Assembly: GCA_002449135.1 (NCBI GenBank)
Contig: DKCH01000013.1
Coordinates: forward strand, 1,895-10,286
Direction of reading: 5' to 3'
DNA: 8,392 bases
Origin: Caryophanales bacterium UBA6879
GTDB lineage: Bacteria; Bacillota_I; Bacilli_A; RFN20; CAG-288
This document shows, piece after piece, positions 7,260 to 8,392 of this stretch (the first letter of the stretch is position 1; each line of letters opens with the position of its first letter). Below the pieces are notes generated by a model. The model did no database searches. It worked only from the letters and a program-made list of their open reading frames with translations, and was not told the DNA's origin. A program made the position numbers and the translations under genes.

Positions 7260-7273
7260 GGTCTGAGTGCTAA
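7247..7273. promoter_or_regulatory. CIRCE element (HrcA operator)
   Basis: The consensus is TTAGCACTC, nine bases, GAGTGCTAA. Here the arms are TTAGCAGTT (7247-7255) and GAGTGCTAA (7265-7273), with exactly nine bases between them. The arm distal to htpG is perfect; the proximal arm differs at two positions (7 of 9 match). The geometry and placement over the htpG -35 box make this a convincing operator for the heat-shock repressor HrcA. No hrcA gene is visible in the window. Confidence 0.88.
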
Positions 7274-7287
7274 TTTTAAATAAACTA

Positions 7288-7316
7288 TTGAAAAATATTA
7301 CTAACTATGTTTAAAT
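7288..7316 (+). promoter_or_regulatory. Candidate promoter of the tRNA-Leu gene
   Basis: TTGAAA (7288-7293) is followed after 17 nt by the weak -10 TTAAAT (7311-7316). This would start transcription a few bases before the tRNA 5' end at 7326. The -35 and spacing fit; the -10 is poor. Confidence 0.4.
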
Positions 7317-7325
7317 ATTTTAGCT

Positions 7326-7408
7326 GCGATCATGGCGAAACTGGTAGACGCGTACGTTTGAGGGGCGTATGGGCAACCATGTGAGTTCAAGTCTCACTGA
7401 TCGCACCA
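7326..7408 (+). tRNA. tRNA-Leu (anticodon GAG)
   Basis: An 83-nt cloverleaf with the CCA end encoded (7406-7408). The acceptor arms GCGATCA (7326-7332) and TGATCGC (7398-7404) pair perfectly. The anticodon stem TACGT/GCGTA (7353-7357, 7365-7369) closes the loop TTGAGGG, giving anticodon GAG at 7360-7362, which reads CUU/CUC leucine codons. The variable region at 7370-7380 forms a small TGG-GCAA-CCA hairpin, consistent with a class II tRNA such as Leu. The T-arm is GTGAG-TTCAAGT-CTCAC (7381-7397). It sits alone, divergent from htpG, with its own terminator downstream. Confidence 0.97.
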
Positions 7409-7425
7409 TTAAAATAATTTATTAG

Positions 7426-7454
7426 TTTGGTGTAAATTTATACCAAATTTTTTT
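7426..7454 (+). terminator. Intrinsic terminator after tRNA-Leu
   Basis: TTTGGTGT (7426-7433) pairs with ATACCAAA (7440-7447) around a 6-nt AAATTT loop and is followed by seven T (7448-7454). The one G-U pair exists only in plus-strand RNA (it is a C-A mismatch in the other direction) and only the plus strand has the T-run, so it serves the tRNA and not hemW. Confidence 0.8.
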
Positions 7455-7468
7455 ATTTGTAATAATTA

Positions 7469-8392
7469 TTATTCAAAGTCCTTTAAAAGCCCAACAAGAA
7501 TAGTATCTAAAATATAAATATTCTTTGGTTTAACTGCAAATCTCCCATGCTTAATAAATATAAAATCTTTAACATTAGCAATTTCATTTTTATAATCTTT
7601 TAAAAAATCTTTTTTAAAAAGACGATTAAATTCAGAAATTTTAAAACCTTTAATAAGTCTTAAATGTAACATTAAATAATCAAATTCTTGTTCTTTTTTA
7701 TTTTCTTTATGTAGTTCTGAAAACAAGTTTTTATTATTTATATATTGTAAAAACCTTGATGTATTTTTATATCTAATATGATTTAAGTAACCTGTAGAGG
7801 AAATACCTACACCATAATATGGTTTATTTAGCCAATAAGTTAAATTATGTAATGATTCATATCCCTTTTTAGCAAAATTAGAAACTTCGTATTGAATAAA
7901 TCCAAATTCTTTTAACTTGTTTACTATATAAAAATAATCATTAGCTATGTCATCATCACTTTTTACTAAATCATTTCTTAAATACAATTTTGTTCCCTTT
8001 TCAAGTTGTAATGAATAATAAGAAATATGAGTGACTTTATTATCAAAAGCGAATTTTATATGCTTTAAATAATCATTTTGATTTTCATTTTTTAAGCCAT
8101 AAATAAAATCTAAATTAATATTATTAATCCCTATTTTATGTAAATTAAAAACAACTTCAGCAACTTTGCCTTCATTGTGTTTACGATTCAAAATTTCTAA
8201 TGACTGATTATTTAAAGACTGGACACCTAATGAAATTCTATTGACACCGTATTTTTTTAAAATATTAATTTTTTCTAAATCTAAATTTTCCGGATTAGCT
8301 TCTAATGTAAATTCTTTAACATTTTTAAATCTTTTTAAATAAGAAAGTAAATAAATTAATTCACTATTGTTTAAACTAGAAGGTGTCCCTCC
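7469..8392 (-). CDS. hemW: HemW, radical SAM heme chaperone / coproporphyrinogen oxidase-like (5' end outside window)
   Basis: The minus-strand frame is open from the window edge to a TAA, giving the last 307 residues of a protein that is usually about 370-380 long. The N-terminal CxxxCxxC cluster motif therefore lies off the window. Visible parts begin with the SAM-site motif GGTPS (fragment residues 1-5), then TLEANPE (29-35) and GVNRISLGVQSLN (49-61). Further on come LDFIYGL, HISYYSLQLEKGT and YEVSNFAKKGYESLHNLTYW, and the C-terminal HemW domain ends at DFE. All match HemW rather than HemN in order and wording. HemW binds heme and is thought to deliver it to target proteins; it is often annotated as an oxygen-independent coproporphyrinogen oxidase. 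The TTG at 8191 is internal, not a start. No terminator with a T-run is seen after the stop. Confidence 0.9.
   Translation of the reverse strand, partial: GGTPSSLNNSELIYLLSYLKRFKNVKEFTLEANPENLDLEKINILKKYGVNRISLGVQSLNNQSLEILNRKHNEGKVAEVVFNLHKIGINNINLDFIYGLKNENQNDYLKHIKFAFDNKVTHISYYSLQLEKGTKLYLRNDLVKSDDDIANDYFYIVNKLKEFGFIQYEVSNFAKKGYESLHNLTYWLNKPYYGVGISSTGYLNHIRYKNTSRFLQYINNKNLFSELHKENKKEQEFDYLMLHLRLIKGFKISEFNRLFKKDFLKDYKNEIANVKDFIFIKHGRFAVKPKNIYILDTILVGLLKDFE

Noticed and set aside
7426..7454. The hairpin as a bidirectional terminator also serving hemW
   Set aside because: On the minus strand one pair becomes an A-C mismatch and the bases that follow (CTAATAAATT) are not a T-run.
8189..8191. 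TTG at 8191 as a start codon of a shorter 240-residue protein
   Set aside because: The frame continues without a stop to the window edge and encodes conserved HemW motifs (GGTPS, TLEANPE, GVQSLN) upstream, so this is an internal Leu codon.
1..8392. Mobile elements, CRISPR arrays, phage or defence genes
   Set aside because: No transposase-, integrase-, Cas- or toxin-antitoxin-like protein and no regularly spaced repeat is visible; gene content and composition look uniform.

Overview
The window is very AT-rich and densely coded, and reads as ordinary core chromosome of a low-GC Gram-positive lineage (Bacillota, in the Erysipelotrichia / Acholeplasma-like Mollicutes neighbourhood). The placement is inferred from codon bias, gene content, strong AGGAGG-type ribosome sites and a CIRCE heat-shock operator. 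All coding frames stay open with UGA read as a stop and Trp is always UGG, so the standard bacterial code applies. No visible gene ends in UGA: seven stops are TAA and one is TAG.

Left part (1-3591, plus strand): a tightly packed, probably co-transcribed run. It contains the tail of a RimK-type ATP-grasp ligase, a large nucleoside (uridine) kinase-like protein with a threonyl-tRNA-synthetase-like N-terminal region, a membrane-associated PlsC-type acyltransferase, and an aldo/keto reductase. Junctions are a 10-nt gap followed by two overlaps. The run ends tail-to-tail against a minus-strand hypoxanthine-DNA-glycosylase-type gene (3588-4088), and the two stop codons overlap.

Middle (4089-5285): a 45-nt divergent spacer, then a plus-strand DUF2974-type alpha/beta-hydrolase with a GHSKGGN nucleophile elbow. 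Its 3' coding end contains the intrinsic terminator of the convergent htpG gene.

Right part (5286-8392): htpG (Hsp90) on the minus strand has a clear TTGAAA-16-TATAAT promoter overlapped by an imperfect CIRCE (HrcA operator). Divergent from it is a single tRNA-Leu(GAG) gene with encoded CCA and its own terminator. The window closes with the minus-strand gene for HemW, whose first part lies beyond the right edge.

I found no mobile element, CRISPR array, phage gene or obvious defence system. The points of interest are regulatory and structural: HrcA-type control of htpG, a terminator hidden in a neighbour's coding sequence, an acyltransferase lacking the usual motif III arginine, and an aldo/keto reductase with a rewritten active-site segment. 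I do not see evidence for a novel multi-gene system. No stretch over 300 bases lacks a gene.
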